NCBI GenBank assembly: GCA_013399895.1
Contig: VXBA01005043.1
Coordinates: 1-64,000, forward strand
Direction of reading: 5' to 3'
Source of the DNA: Serilophus lunatus
Lineage: Eukaryota; Chordata; Aves; Passeriformes; Eurylaimidae
DNA length: 64,000 bases
The notes under the pieces were generated by a model, which was not told the origin of the DNA, searched no databases, and worked only from the letters and a program-made list of their open reading frames with translations. This document shows positions 11,407-24,600 of this stretch, in pieces. A program made the translations under genes and the position numbers. The stretch's first letter is position 1, and each line of letters opens with the position of its first letter.

Positions 11407-13618
11407 ATGTTTTTTGCCAACCTTTTGGCTTTAAGACAGATTCCAGCTATTCCTTTGGGGCCCAAGGGGTTACTTCTGTTGAGCTCACTCCATTTATTTC
11501 ACAGAAACAAAATTTCATATTAAGGCTGACTGCTCCCACTCACATTTCAGCAAAAAAATTACCATCCCAAAGTTGCCTCACTCTGACGAGGAAAAGGTAG
11601 AGATGGAATAGATGCAGGTCTTCCAAGCACATCCCATTAAATACAGTGTTAAAGCTACTCAGTTGCCAGTACTGCAGTAGCTGGTGCAGAGGAAGCTAAA
11701 TTAGTGTGGAGAAAGCCAGCATGTTGGCATGGTAGCCCTATAATTTTGGTACACGCATATTCTAACTCCACTCAGGCAAGACATGAACAATTTAGTTCTC
11801 TATTAATTGTGAGAAGCCATGTCTAGTACTACAAATGGTTTGAAAGAGCTAACTTGGACCAAGTCCTCTTTCTACACATCTGTATGTAGCTCGACACTGA
11901 GAAAAACTGAAAGAAAACAAATAAACAGGTTGTGGTCTTGTTTGATCTTTAGGTAGACATCACACAGTTGCTTGCACCCCACTCTATACAGCATTCCTGT
12001 GAAAGCACTTGTATTCACTAGCCTTATACTTTTTTAGGCTAGTGCTGAATATCATTTTTACAATTGGCAGGCATTCTAACAGAACTGCAATACAAATCTG
12101 TTTCACTTGAGAAGCAAAGCCTATGGTTCTTCAGGTTTTATAACATAACATTTACTACGAAGTCACTGAATTTTTCCCAATGCTTCACTATGTGATTTTA
12201 GGAGCCTATTTTCCCCAGTGGCACACAAGTACTAAAATTGCATTTTGCTCACAGTGGGTGAGAAAGTGCATACTCAATAGGTTATTTTCCATTCTTTATT
12301 TCCGTTTTATGCAGCCACAGGTGGGGGGTCTTTCACGTGGTTGCCTAGGTTTACTAGGCACTTTAGAATCATAGATAAGCTTTCTTAAAAGGGTCTTACA
12401 AAACACATCAGTGTTGTCAATCACAGAGTAAAAGAAATTCATTCTGTGTAAATTGAAATGACTTTTAAAATATCTCAAACTGTAAAAGGTAACAATGAAT
12501 ATCAAAAAAAGGGGATCAGCCATCCTTTGTTTGGTAAGGGACACAAAGAAATTGCACTTGTTTATACTTCTTGTTTACATCTCTGTTTCCTTCCTCTCTT
12601 CTCCCCAGGTGTGATGTTTCTGCTTAAGGGCATACAAAGCTAATGGAGGATATCACGGTACTTTCTATCATTTACTTTTCTAACAATGAAGTTACTAACA
12701 GACCACAAAAATATCGTGAAACAGGGAAAAAAGGGAAGCTGGCAACCTACTTATCATTTGCTTTCAGAGCTTTGAAAGGAACTTTGATCAGCAAACATAT
12801 CATTAGATCATGAATACAGGCATTCATATCCAATAAAATGTTGACAGCTTTCTCTTCTTGCATAAGATCACGAGATGAAATCCTACAAAGTTACTCTTTC
12901 TTTCCTGAAGTCAAAATTAAAGAAACGAACCTTCACCTACTAGTAAAGCATGCACTCTGAACAAAGAAATGCAAAATATATTGCATCTTTTTGGCTGTTG
13001 ATAGCTTGAAATAAATGTAGATGTTACAGCAAGATAACATATACTGGGATAAAATAATTTCATTGGTGTTATGCAAATAGCTGCCCTACTGACTGTGTAG
13101 GAAATTTTATCCCTCCCCCTGCCTCCCACACCCAGTTTTGAAGCAGGACTCTACACGGCTGACTATGTGGCTATTAGCATTTTTTCTAGTGACACCCACG
13201 TCCTCTTCATTCAGCTCAGTAATGTTGACTATAGGACAGTGGCTAAAGTCATGTAAGTAACCGATCCTGCTAAATAGTCTAAGTGCTCAGAGAAATGCAA
13301 TCCAAAATGGAATGGACAAATTATTTTAATCATGAGAAATATGAAGAATAGTGAACAGTATTAGGACACAGCACTACTTTCTTGTGCATGCCATTTTCTT
13401 TTTCTCAACAGAGGGCTCAGATATCTAGAAACTAAGAATTACCAACTCAAAAATAACATTCTGTGTCACATATGTTCAAAGGCCTATATATTTGTGCATC
13501 TGAAACGGTAGTAGCCCATTAGACAAATTAGTTTTCATAAATGATACTCCTGGTCTGTAGAACGTTTTGCAACCATACTCTGATAGCAGCAAGCAGTTTT
13601 GTCTGCAAGAGCAAGAAT

Positions 13619-13678
13619 TTTTTGAAGTTTTCTTCAAAAATGACATTACACGTAGCAATGAAAATACACATTTTCATT
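13619..13678. repeat. Two adjacent short hairpins
   Basis: The first has arms TTTTTGAAG (13619-13627) and CTTCAAAAA (13632-13640) around a TTTT loop. The second has arms AATGAAAAT (13657-13665) and ATTTTCATT (13670-13678) around an ACAC loop. Each stem is a perfect 9 bp. In AT-rich DNA these may be chance, and no transcript signals are apparent. Confidence 0.6.
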
Positions 13679-15633
13679 ACAGCTTCTAATTTCAATAAAA
13701 AACCACTATCTTTCACATTTTCAACATTTGCTACACAGAATCTTAACATGAAGCAGATATTTACTACCTCTGGAATTAAAACATGCTCATATAAAAGAAT
13801 ATTCAAATGAAACATGCACGATATTTTAGCCCCCCCTTTTTTTTTCTTTCACTAATAATATAAAGCTTTATCCGTACAGAACAGTAAAGGCGGTATGGAA
13901 TACAGCAACATGTGTCTATATGTTATTAAAAACAGTAAATTCCCATTTAAACAAGGGCTACAATCTGTGCACTAAACACTCATTAATGGTTATGAATCAA
14001 AATAAAGGGGGGGAGGACTTGCAGCAGGTGTGCATATCTATGAATTTCAATACGTTGTAAAACTGTCTGTAGCCAACAGCTTCATCACTTGGCCTTTCTG
14101 AGCTTGGAGACAGGCAATTTTTCATGATTTTACTATTTCTGGCCAAACAAAAAGTTTTTAATTAAATATACCACATGATTCCAGATGTTTGTTTATTTGT
14201 TCCAATGAGGCCATAAAAAATGCCTGAATGATAAAATTGGAGGACTCCTGCAAAAACAGGCTAGACTAAACATGGGGATCTCTCAGGAGAATGTATTTGC
14301 ACAGCACTGGTGTGCTTTGAACCCAATTTCTCTGGAAAAGCTGTAAAACTGTGGCTGATGACTGGATTTCTTTATGGCAAAAGATTATAAGGCCAAGTGG
14401 TAAAGTTACTAGACTTAGGATTTTTTTTATTTTTTTTTTTAGGTGCAGACACATTGTATCATTAGTCCTCTTGCATATCTAAAGAAGATTTGAGATATGT
14501 TTATGGTTTTAGATAACAAATTTCCAATTATAGAAACTATGTTGCAAAATATCAGCCACCCTTTTGTCTATCCAAAAATATAAAGTTACATTTTTTTCCC
14601 TCATTAATCATATTCTCTCTGATGAATCACTTGTATGGGTGTCTTGGACCTAGACTTCTAGGTTAGCTTTGGCAAATATAGAAAGTTACAATGAAAAACC
14701 TGAAGGTGGAAAACAGTCAGGTCTTCAACAGTCAGATTGTGCACTATGGAAAAACAAAAGTCCCTATTATATTTGGAAAAAAATGCTGACAATTATGGAT
14801 GGCTGTCTGAGTTTTAGGTCCCTAATTCTCATTATATGTAGAACGGGAATTTTATGCCCAGCATCTTAGTTATTCAATAATATTTTAATCTAAATTTGAT
14901 TAACCACTTAATTATTCTGTTTTTCTTTTAAAATCATCTTGCAGAGAATCACTTATTTTATTCCCACAGAGACAGCACACCAGGAAGTGATCCTACTAGA
15001 ACATACTTCTGGTCGGCTTGATCACGCCCCTTGGGTTTGCTTTCAAACCACAGAACACAGAGAAGGCTCACAAATTATCATTTAAAACCAAACGCTAACT
15101 TTCTGGCCATCAAGAAAGATTTTACACAAAACTGCAAGTCCCTTGATATATCATAGTTTAACATGATGATTTGCTCTCATCATCGCAGTATACAAAAAAT
15201 AGCAATACATTTTTATGCCGCAATTCTAATAATCTACAGTACCCTGATTCAAATCCAACATTCCTTGTATACACAGATGAGAAATTGTTGACCCTGTAAG
15301 TGGCAAGAACATGAATGCATTGACCCAGAAATTTTATTTCTTGAACCGTATTAGTCAAGGACACACTCAAATTGAACTACAATTTATTACACATTTGGGA
15401 AAGTCTTTGCACTTTACAGAGAAACATGGAGATGCTAGCAGAGTTTATCACTACTGAGCAAGTGAGGTAAAGTGGTCCACAAAAGGGCACAGCTATTGGT
15501 GGTAGTTCTATTCCAGTAAACAAATAAATTAGGGCTCAGAAAATCTCCCACATGATACCCTCCTTAACCTGTTCTTTCATCACTGACCAGCAATAAACCA
15601 CTCTCCATCTGAGATTTGAATGGATTACATCAC

Positions 15634-15758
15634 TCATAGAACATTCTAATTTGGAAAAGACTCATCAGAATCATTGAGTTCTACTTCTGGCCCTGCACAG
15701 GACACCACCACAATTCCATCATGTGTCTGAGAGCACGTACTGGACCTCTCAGTTCCTT
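15634..15758 (-). mobile_element. CR1 3'-end fragment, old
   Basis: On the plus strand it begins TCATAGAACATTCTAATTTG and continues with GGAAAAGACTCATCAGAATC. This is the reverse complement of a CR1 3' end, where the element normally ends in repeats giving TCATAGAATCAT and then a GGAAAAGACC-type segment. The later CCTGCACAGGACACCACCAC and TGTGTCTGAGAGCA also follow CR1 3' UTR sequence. It is clearly diverged, about 125 bases long and 5'-truncated. Confidence 0.8.
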
Positions 15759-16473
15759 TGAAAGGCAACATTTGTGATTGTGTGTCAATTTCTAATGCAT
15801 TTGCAGACTTGGGGCAAATACCAATACAGGTGGGCTTCTGTCACCAGACAGAAGCATTTCCTGGAGTATGCTGCTCTCCCGAAGCATGCTTTCTAGCATT
15901 TCTCCCCACCTACATTGTTTCACTCATTCCTTCTAGCTATTCTTCTCCCCACAAAGCAAACATTCAGAAATACTGAGAAGGCAGTAAAACCGAGTGCAGC
16001 TTGGGAGGGGAAAAATCGCAATTAGAGCTACGAATTAGCTTCCCCACTGAAGAAAAGGACACAAGTCTGTATCATTCATCTCACCTCCCAATATAAGTTT
16101 TGGCGACTCTACAAACATAACCAGGAGACATCCAGCATGGGAATACAAAAGGCCTAGTGTGAGACGCTGGATCAGTTATCATTAGTGTTCTGTTACTGGG
16201 TCAGAGCCAATCCAGGTGTGTGTGCTGGGGGAAGAGCCAGGCCAGAGTTCACATGGACAGGCCTGCAGCCATGGAAGGCACATGGCAAGGCTCACAGTCC
16301 AAAGGCCCCTGGTAGCCCACACCCCCCACACCCCTTGCAACATCTGACCCAGTTTCTTACGGGCTACAGTGCCTCTCACTCTAGCCCAGGGCTACAGAAT
16401 GGTCAGTGAACCAGAGGTCAAGCCTGGGGGACATGGCCACAATGGCCAGATCACAAAAACAAGAGCCTGTGCC
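15759..16473. other. Unassigned block, GC-richer than its surroundings from about 15976
   Basis: From about 15976 to 16473 the sequence is noticeably richer in G and C than the flanks, with several CpGs. Frames of 60-75 codons are open on both strands near 16182-16409, as expected where stop codons are rare, and none is recognisable. The stretch TTTTGGCGACTCTACAAAC near 16098 faintly resembles the junction after a retroviral 5' LTR, and a pyrimidine-rich tract follows the block, so a very decayed retroviral segment is one possibility. I cannot define ends or a family. Confidence 0.3.
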
Positions 16474-16626
16474 TCTATTTTCTCTTCCTTCTCCAACTGT
16501 CTCTGTGTGAAGGACTCTCATGGTAACTGTTTTTCCCTTAATCTCTTTCTTTACTCCTTTTTCACACCTTCTCTCTTCCTTTACTCCTGCTTCTCTTAAT
16601 GTCTTTTCTTCTTTTTTCCTTAACCT
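16474..16626 (+). repeat. Pyrimidine-rich tract
   Basis: A long C/T-rich run, mainly of CTCTT, TTCCT and TTACTCC types, on the plus strand, broken by a short mixed segment near 16507-16532. It directly follows the GC-richer block. The solo LTR near 60000 also has a pyrimidine-rich run near its 3' end, but here I find no polyadenylation signal or defined ends to support an LTR. Confidence 0.6.
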
Positions 16627-19600
16627 CTTTTGGGTAAAACTTTTGCCAAAATGTTTTATTTTTTCACTAAATTAAAAGAAATTCTCTTGGAAAATGCATG
16701 TGGTGTCCTCTTTTTACATGGTCTCGAGGTATTAAAGATCTAAAAGGGTTTTCAAAAGCTTAGTAGGCAAACTCTAGAGATGTTAAGTATATTCTTAAAA
16801 GTAATACTCCCAGTTAAACATACAGCTTTAAGACTGGGGTCTTACACCTGGTCTGCCCTTTTCACAGATGCACCAAAACCAGATTGCACTAGAATTCATT
16901 AAACTTCTGATATTACTTTTCCCTACATCCAGATTGCAAAACCTCAATCCATCTTTGATGGACTTAATTTTTTTCACATTCCTTTAACTAGAGGAAACTA
17001 AGACAGGAAAACAAAAACTTCTTAACCAAGACTTCTCTCGCATTTATACTTATCTTTACCATCACTTTGCTTTCCATGCTTCTCCTATGTCTCCCGACCT
17101 TTCATTAAAGTCCATTTCCCAAACTTAAAAACAAGGAACTAGAACTCAATTTCCCATTTCATACAGGCAAGTAACGAACAGTCTCTGTATTTTAGTGTTC
17201 TTCCACAGTGTCAAAAGAAGAGGATTTCCACCCACTTCCCTTGAGGCTAAGTCATGACCACAGAAGAACTCACTGTTGAGACATATTTCCTGGCACTAAT
17301 TGGAAATGTTACAGCTTATTTTTGGGCATTCCTGACCCTGGAAAATATGATCTTGTCTGTTCCATGCTACTGAGAACTTTTTTTTTTTTGTTTTAAAAGT
17401 TATTCATCTCATGGTGAAAAGACCCTGGCCTAAGAAATCTGCAGTCTAAACCACACCATAACATCTTGCAGCTTAAAAGTGATGGTAATTTCAAACAGTG
17501 CCTCATATAAAACTGCAAAGAAAATATCTTGCTATTCATAGCATCTCTGCCTGATATAGCACTTTCATGTATTGCAGTTTTCTTAATCACCCTATTCTTA
17601 GTTACTAGACAAGTTAAAACAAATACTTCTTATACACATATAAGAACATACATACATATACAACTTTTGTTAACTGAGTGACAAAATACTACCCACAGGC
17701 TTTTATTATTATTATTCTCTTTTTGGACAGAATACAGTGAGCCTCTTTATGTAGATACACACAAAAATCAATTGATAAACATAAAATGAAGTTCACACTA
17801 AGAAAACTAACTAATTATGATAAGTTGCTATACACATTGCTTTGTGAGTTTCCCAGCAATGAGTTTCAAACTCTAAATAAGCCTCCAGTCTGAAAAAACA
17901 AGTACCTAACAACTGTGTCAATAATAACAACCGAGAAGACTGCAATGATAATATAAACAGGAAACTTATCTTTCTGGAAGTAAGTTTTTATGTAAACCAT
18001 TTTCCTTTTCTTTTTATGTCCCTGATTTAAAGATAGCGTGGCTTTTCACAGTGCATATGCATGGAGTTGAAAGTTTTCAAAAATAAGCATTTTGTGTATT
18101 AAGATTTATTATTAAGAGGTGTATGTCAATTTGATAATGCACCTTCAAATAGTTTAAAGCACTATCATAAAAGTCTAGACCAAATTCCAGAATGATTGAC
18201 AGGCATTATTAGTTACAAATGAACCTAAGAATATTTATTTTTAAAGTATGAGAAAGCTGAGCAAATAGAGGCAGAACAGATAAATCCTTGGAGTATAGCT
18301 TGGGACTTTTCACCTCACATCAGATATACTACTCCCTCTGGTTCTCCAAAAATTCTACCTTTTTCCTCGACATAAAATTTGAAAGGAGTAGGTGTTCTTT
18401 GACCTCTATTGGATTGTGAATGCTAGCACAAATGGATGGCTAAACCCTTATTGTGCATTCTAAAGTCCACTTCTGTCTTGATCTAGTGCATATGTCAACT
18501 CCTTTAACGCTACTATCTGCTTTTCTGCGTGGGACACCCTAACAATCAATCAGAATGAATTCTGTGTAGAGATACCAGTCATTAGTGAAAATTTACCAAG
18601 CCAAACGCTGAGTAAAGTAGCACAGTAAAATGACCACAGAAAGAAAAGAACCATATCAAGTTCAGGTGTCTCTCTAAGAGGTTATATGCCTGCATACTTT
18701 TGCCTGCTTAAGAATGTGGAAGTTTGGAAAGACCCTCTTTCTAAAAGAAATCTTCAGCACAATCCTGTTGGAAAAAAAAGAGAAACTGAGAGCAGAAGGA
18801 ACTGCTCTTTTCCTTTGTTTAAAAAGGCTCTATAAAAATTGCTTTCAGAGCGTTAATAGGAAGCTTTAAAACATTTTGGCCCTGGATTTCTAGGCATTGG
18901 TTCTGAATGCAGTTTGACTTGCAAAATCAGATTAGAATATAAGAAAATATAGCTGCCATTGATTTAAACCTTTGTAGAATAAATACCAGTTTTTCATTTA
19001 GGCACTTAATTCAGATATAAAATGAGAATGTAATGCCCACACATACCAGAACACTTGGATAATTAACTGTATAGATACCAAAATGAGACAGTGGATTTGT
19101 TCACAAAGTTCTCGCAAGTTGGAATAAATTAAAACTATTAAATTTTGGCCTAAATCCAAGCTAAAGCTCTAAAAACTACTTGCATAAATACAGGCTTAGT
19201 TTTTAAAGCAAATTGCTTCTTCTTTTTACCAGTAAGCTATGGGGCAGACTTTCCACTGGTAAAAAAAATACCGACTGGAAATTATGTGCTGTATGCATGA
19301 ACACAAAAGCTATAAGATACATGGTGTAAGTCATGCATAATTACATGTTTTTGCTCTCCCTGCCAAAAATCATAGCTAAATAGAGAAAAAATTCTAAGTA
19401 AATCTGTACCAATCAAATACATCTAGCTTGCTCCTGCTCCCCCTCCCAGTCCCTCCAAAATCAATTTACAGCTGTACCAAACCATTTGCCAGACTTTAGG
19501 ATTCTGATAAACAATTTTCTCCAGGAGCAAATAAGAGAACAAACTTAGAGCATTGTTCTTACCAGTATGCAGTAAAAACTGCCAATGTTTACATATGCAA

Positions 19601-21550
19601 CAGCTGATTCAATCCTATTTTATAAAATAAAGCATTCAGTGAATTAAAAAACTGAAGATATTCAGAACTTAAAATAGCATACTTAAGTCTTTCATTCTTT
19701 CCCTGGAGATTTTTCTATTGACTCCAATTAATCTTTTATGGGGCTTGCAAACCTAGAGATAGTTCTTTGTATAAAAGAAGTTGATTGAGTTAATGGGCCC
19801 TGCCAGCAGGTTTTTCCAAGCTTGGAATTGGTTATTCCAACATGTAGAAGTTTGAAAAGCTTCCATAATTATTTCCCAGTAAATATATCTTTTTTATATA
19901 TACATAAAGAAACTTATCAGATCATGCTAACGATATCTCTTTTAGGACCAATTTTACTCTTTCTTTAGATGACACACTCTTCTTCTCCATTCACTTTATT
20001 TATACTTGTGCTTAATCACAAGGAAATTTTCAGCATATTTAGCATGCAGAGCGTAGTATTTCTGGGAAGAGTAAAGACAGAAGTAATAAAGAATTACATG
20101 AACAGCTAAGGGTAAAAAGTTAATAATTTGGGGAATATAATTTTCCTCTTTCATAGCAAAAGAGCAGGTATTCTCAAATCTTAGCAATGCCAGTGGTGCT
20201 TAGAACCTGGCAAGCTTCAGCTCTGAAAGAACACCCACTTGGACATGTCTGCAATGCCTACTAAAGTCACATGATTGGTTTATTGAAAGAGAGGTCAATC
20301 AGTAATGCAGGCACACAGCTTTTGATACTTAACGCTACTGGCATTTTTTTTTTTTTGCCAAGTCAGATAACAAATTCAGGTGTGAAGCAACACTATCATC
20401 AAAATAAAAAGGTCTGAGGATACTTGGCTTTTAATGGTACTTCTTTATGCATTCTTATAAAAGTCATGGATTTACAGCATACTGTCATTCATTTATTGCC
20501 TTGGACCATAGTCATTTAATTCAAGACTAGAAATTCAACCTCAAAGCCAACATGCTTGTTTGAAAACCTAAGCCACTTTTGTATCAGTTTCTGCACAAGG
20601 TCAGTGTCAGAATATAATGCACTACAGCTGAATATATGGGCTGAATCACAGATCTTGTTCAGGGGCATTGACATTCTACTAAAGCCACCTCCATCCTCTG
20701 TAGTGAGGCAGAATTTGTACACACACTAAGCTACCACCACTTCATTAATGTAAGAGTGATTTTGATTCTGGTATCCTATACAAAACCTGCTTCTACACAA
20801 ATGGGTTACATGATAAATATAGAAACAATGTGTCATGTGGGAAATAATAAGAGTATTTTTGCTGTGTTTTTAAGCTAAAAAACTGCAAACTTTTTTTTTT
20901 TTTTTTAAACAAAGAGAAACTTAAAAAGAAAAAAAGGCAAAAAGCTTGGAATGTACCCTTCTTGATTGCTTCAGTTTTTCACCTGCTCCTTGAACTTTTT
21001 GTTCTTAAGTATGTAGAAGGAATTTTAGAATTTGCCCAAGGTGCTTTTTAAGCTCTAAGGACTGATGAAAAAGGAAATTGAGCACTGATCCACCTTTAAT
21101 ATTGAAAAACAGAGAAGAATCTCTTTTTATTGCAATGAAAATGTGTTAATGTTTCAAAATTATAGTCCTAAATTGTTAAACTGCCAAAAAGCTCTCACTT
21201 TACAAATATTAGAAAGTTTACAAATTCCCTCAAAATTACCAGTTCTGCATGTAATCATCTACTTAGCAATGTTTAAGCACTCTAATCTCTTTACATTTTT
21301 CTCTCACACACGAAAAATCACTGAATGTTATTATCCATAGATTTATTTGCTTTCCCAGTAGACTACCTTTAAATCCTATTTAATATGAGTTAAAATCTGT
21401 AGTCTTGACAGGTATGGTTTTCTCATCTAGTGTTTGAAAAGCACGATGTACCCCATAAAGCGAAATGCAGCAGTAACTAATAGAGAGAAGACCCTACAGC
21501 AAAGCTTATCACCTTGCAGCAGTTCACACCAAAAAAAGTTTAGTTCATAC
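16627..21550. other. AT-rich noncoding stretch, no gene seen
   Basis: No gene or recognised transposon. It contains only short simple runs (T-runs near 17380, 20346 and 20891; ATT repeats near 17705). The stretch around 19330-19380 (CATGCATAATTACATG) has POU/homeodomain-like sites, but nothing marks it as functional. Confidence 0.55.
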
Positions 21551-21635
21551 CTCTGTGATTGGTGAGGTCTCTGGATCCAGAAGGCAGAGGTGTATAGTGC
21601 ATCTTTGGAGAGGATGATGCAGCATCACTGGAGGC
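21551..21635 (-). other. Candidate 85-bp internal exon
   Basis: On the minus strand the segment is preceded by a pyrimidine-rich acceptor (GTTTGTTTTGTCACACAG, ending at 21636) and followed by a donor (CAGAG followed by GTATGA, at 21550-21545). The 85-base segment is open in at least two frames. One reads ASSDAASSSPKMHYTPL and continues with a serine/arginine-containing stretch; the other reads PPVMLHHPLQRC. It is slightly richer in GC than its flanks. An 85-base exon would shift phase. I do not recognise the peptide, so it could be a cassette exon, an untranslated exon of a noncoding RNA, or a chance match to splice signals. Confidence 0.3.
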
Positions 21636-21638
21636 CTG

Positions 21639-24600
21639 TGTGACAAAACAAACGTTATCTGTATTCTGAGTGGAAGACAATGGTAACACAAAGTGGATGC
21701 ACCTGCAAGATGACTGCTATGATGTGGCTGCAGGTGCACAGAGTCACAAGCCTTGGAGGATTAATTTGTTTTTCTTAAGTCTGCTTGGAGACCCTCAAGG
21801 TAGTTATACTCACAAGAGTTTACCTGATGACATTAAATATCACTACTCAAAGACTGTTTTCATACAGCTAACAGCTTAAAAAAAATTACCATCATTGTCA
21901 GAAAATCTTTGAGAAATGTTAAAAATGTTCCTCTAGGTGAAACAGATTAATGTTTACCTAAAGGAAATTATGAGTGAGTCCATATGTAAGACAGAAGACA
22001 GAAAATAGTAAGCTGGGATAAGATACCATACTTTTTCAAACTAAAGGAAAAAAAAAGTTTTCCCATTCCATTGTCCTGTGAGCTAAATGAAGGGATCTAT
22101 TACAAATTGTAGTGCTTGTAATGCAAAACCATGTACACTATATAGGACTGTTAATAATAAACACTGAAAACCCATACTATAAGTCTAATAAAAGAAGTAA
22201 GTATCCAAGAACAATTGCACAAAATCCTTAATAGCAAAATAGAAGAAACCCAAATCTTTCTCCATAATAAAAGATTCTCTTACTCCAATTTTCAAAAGTT
22301 AGACTGTAGAGCTATAGTTTTCAATAAACTAATCATCCTCCAGTCGGATGTTTCAGAAAGAGCCCTACAAAGACAAGAAAGCCACATTTACCATCTTGCT
22401 TTTTAGTTATAGAGCAGCAGCACTGTATCATTGGGAGAAGATTTAAAAATAAAGGATTGTGTTGGTGAATCATTACTGGTCTTTAAAATTCAGTTTAACT
22501 TATGGTAGTGATATGTCCAGTTTCAGACACAGGGTTAGCTCTGGAGTATTTACAATTACCCATTTCAACATACATAAAAAAGATGATGTGTTTTAATAGA
22601 AGATACAAAGGACAGTGTCTGCTAAAAGCTATATAATAATTTCTAATAGCAAAAATAAGGCAGAGAAAAACACAAAAGCTAAATTATTTCTTGAAACTTA
22701 TGATAATTTACTAAAGTGAGACTTAAGAAAATAATTATACTTCTGTGCAGTTTGTTCCCTAATGATACATTGACCTGAAAACTGCAGAAGTTAATCAAAG
22801 GAATACACCTCAATATTACTCACTTTAAAATTAATTATATTCTCAGAATTTATATATTTAATTGTAAAGAATTCAAAAGCAAATTTACAATGTCTGATTA
22901 AGATAAAAGTATAAAATAGGGCTATAACGTTTTGGGGAAGAAAAAAGTTTAAATACTGATTCAAATATTAATTGCCAGACCAAACCCATAACAATGAAAA
23001 TTAACCATGGTAGTAGTTTGTTAAAGGTTGTAACTTAGAAATCTTTGTTGTAGCTTTTGGACTCCTAAATGATAATGCATAAAAGTGTTAAGAGGTAAGT
23101 GACAGAGTAGATTAGTATACTAAGCCTCTGCTTTTGGAGACCAGCCATCAATTTCTATGTCAAACCACAGTTACAATCTCATTTTTGTCCACAGCAAAAA
23201 TCAGGTCACAACTTGAAGATGCATCATGCATCAAAACAAGCAGCTTAATGGAGACGGGTTTGCCGAAACAGCAAGGATGCCACTTATTGGATATTAATAA
23301 AAAAATACAGAATATCCTGCCTCTGCTCTCTCACCAGTGATAATAAACTCTTTCAGGGAACCTCCTGTTCAGAGATGTATTGCTATAGACATAACTCTCA
23401 CCTTCAGCTAGAGTGAATAACACCTCAGTTTAGCTAAACTGTAAACATGCAGCTCAATCTACTCTGGACGAAGAAATACAGGAAATCTTCTCACTGATGA
23501 CCAATATGAACCAAGGGCACATAGCATGTCAGAAGGAGAGATAGAAGCCTCTTACACCCTGTGATGTGATACTTGAAATTAATTCCAAGAACAGGTATCT
23601 GTTCACAACATGTTTTCTTTGAGTTGAGTGGTTCTGCATAAGCCAAGAAGAAAAACATAAGACTACATCCCTGTAAATCACTCCAAAAACTGGAGAAATA
23701 AGTGGTCTCATACTGTACACTCTAGATGTTATCTGCCTATTCAAGTGTACTTATTTGGGACTCTGATAGTGGTGAAGGTTTCTCTTTGGTACTTTTAATC
23801 TCAATTTAGACTGTTGACAGCTTGATGATAGCTTTTCCTAAAATTACTGGAAGAGACTTTGCCATTTCAGCAATATACCACTGAGTGAGCAAAATTCAAG
23901 AGCTTCTAAAAAGGATATTGGAGTGAAGGGGCAATTTAGCTTTATTTCCAATTTCAGGAAAAGCAAGAACAGAAGGGTTTGTTTATTGGTGTTTTGCTGT
24001 TATTTTATGTACAGTATATAATTCCCTGTCAAACATAGAACAGTTTTCATTACCTTTGAGCTAAGCATTCAGTTAGAGTAACTTTAATTCTGTGGAATAT
24101 CATCCAGGGTTAGGATTGTTTTGCACAAACACTGGCTCAAATGGCAAATCACGTTTCTGAGTAAGCCTGTGCACCAGCAGAAAGAAGACTATTTGTTTTC
24201 TCTACCACATACTGACATTTGGCCCAAAGTTATTTTCCAAAGAGATTTGTATAGATTGCATTACTCTTAATATTCACAGGAATATTTTGACAGTGACAGC
24301 ACTGACATGTGACAGTTATGTCTTCAAGTATTGGTGACATATGCATCAGTAGTTCTTGTTGCAGTGGAAAGTAATTATGCATACAAATTGTTTCGAGGAA
24401 AGCAGTTCAAAATGGGTGATAGCTTCAGTTTTATAGAAACAGGTCAACAAGTCGCTCAGAAAAGGAATTCTAACATTATTATTAAAGAAGAAGCTTGTAG
24501 TTTTGCAAACACTACAGTCATCCGAGTTTTGCATCATAACATAGTATGAAGTTTGGAAGTTGCAAGGCAAATAGTTAGACTACTCACAACCCCCAAGTTA

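Larger units (their letters stand above)
10836..15633. other. AT-rich noncoding stretch, no gene seen
   Basis: No coding gene is recognised. Distinct items inside are a G-run at 11391-11406, a pyrimidine-rich acceptor-like site ending at about 12608 (CTCTTCTCCCCAG) with no matching exon, and two adjacent small hairpins at 13619-13678. Frames of 60-95 codons on both strands around 13530-13815 overlap one another and have no recognisable content. Confidence 0.6.

Noticed and set aside
12580..12645. Acceptor-like CTCTTCTCCCCAG with a following short frame
   Set aside because: No donor and a stop within about a dozen codons.
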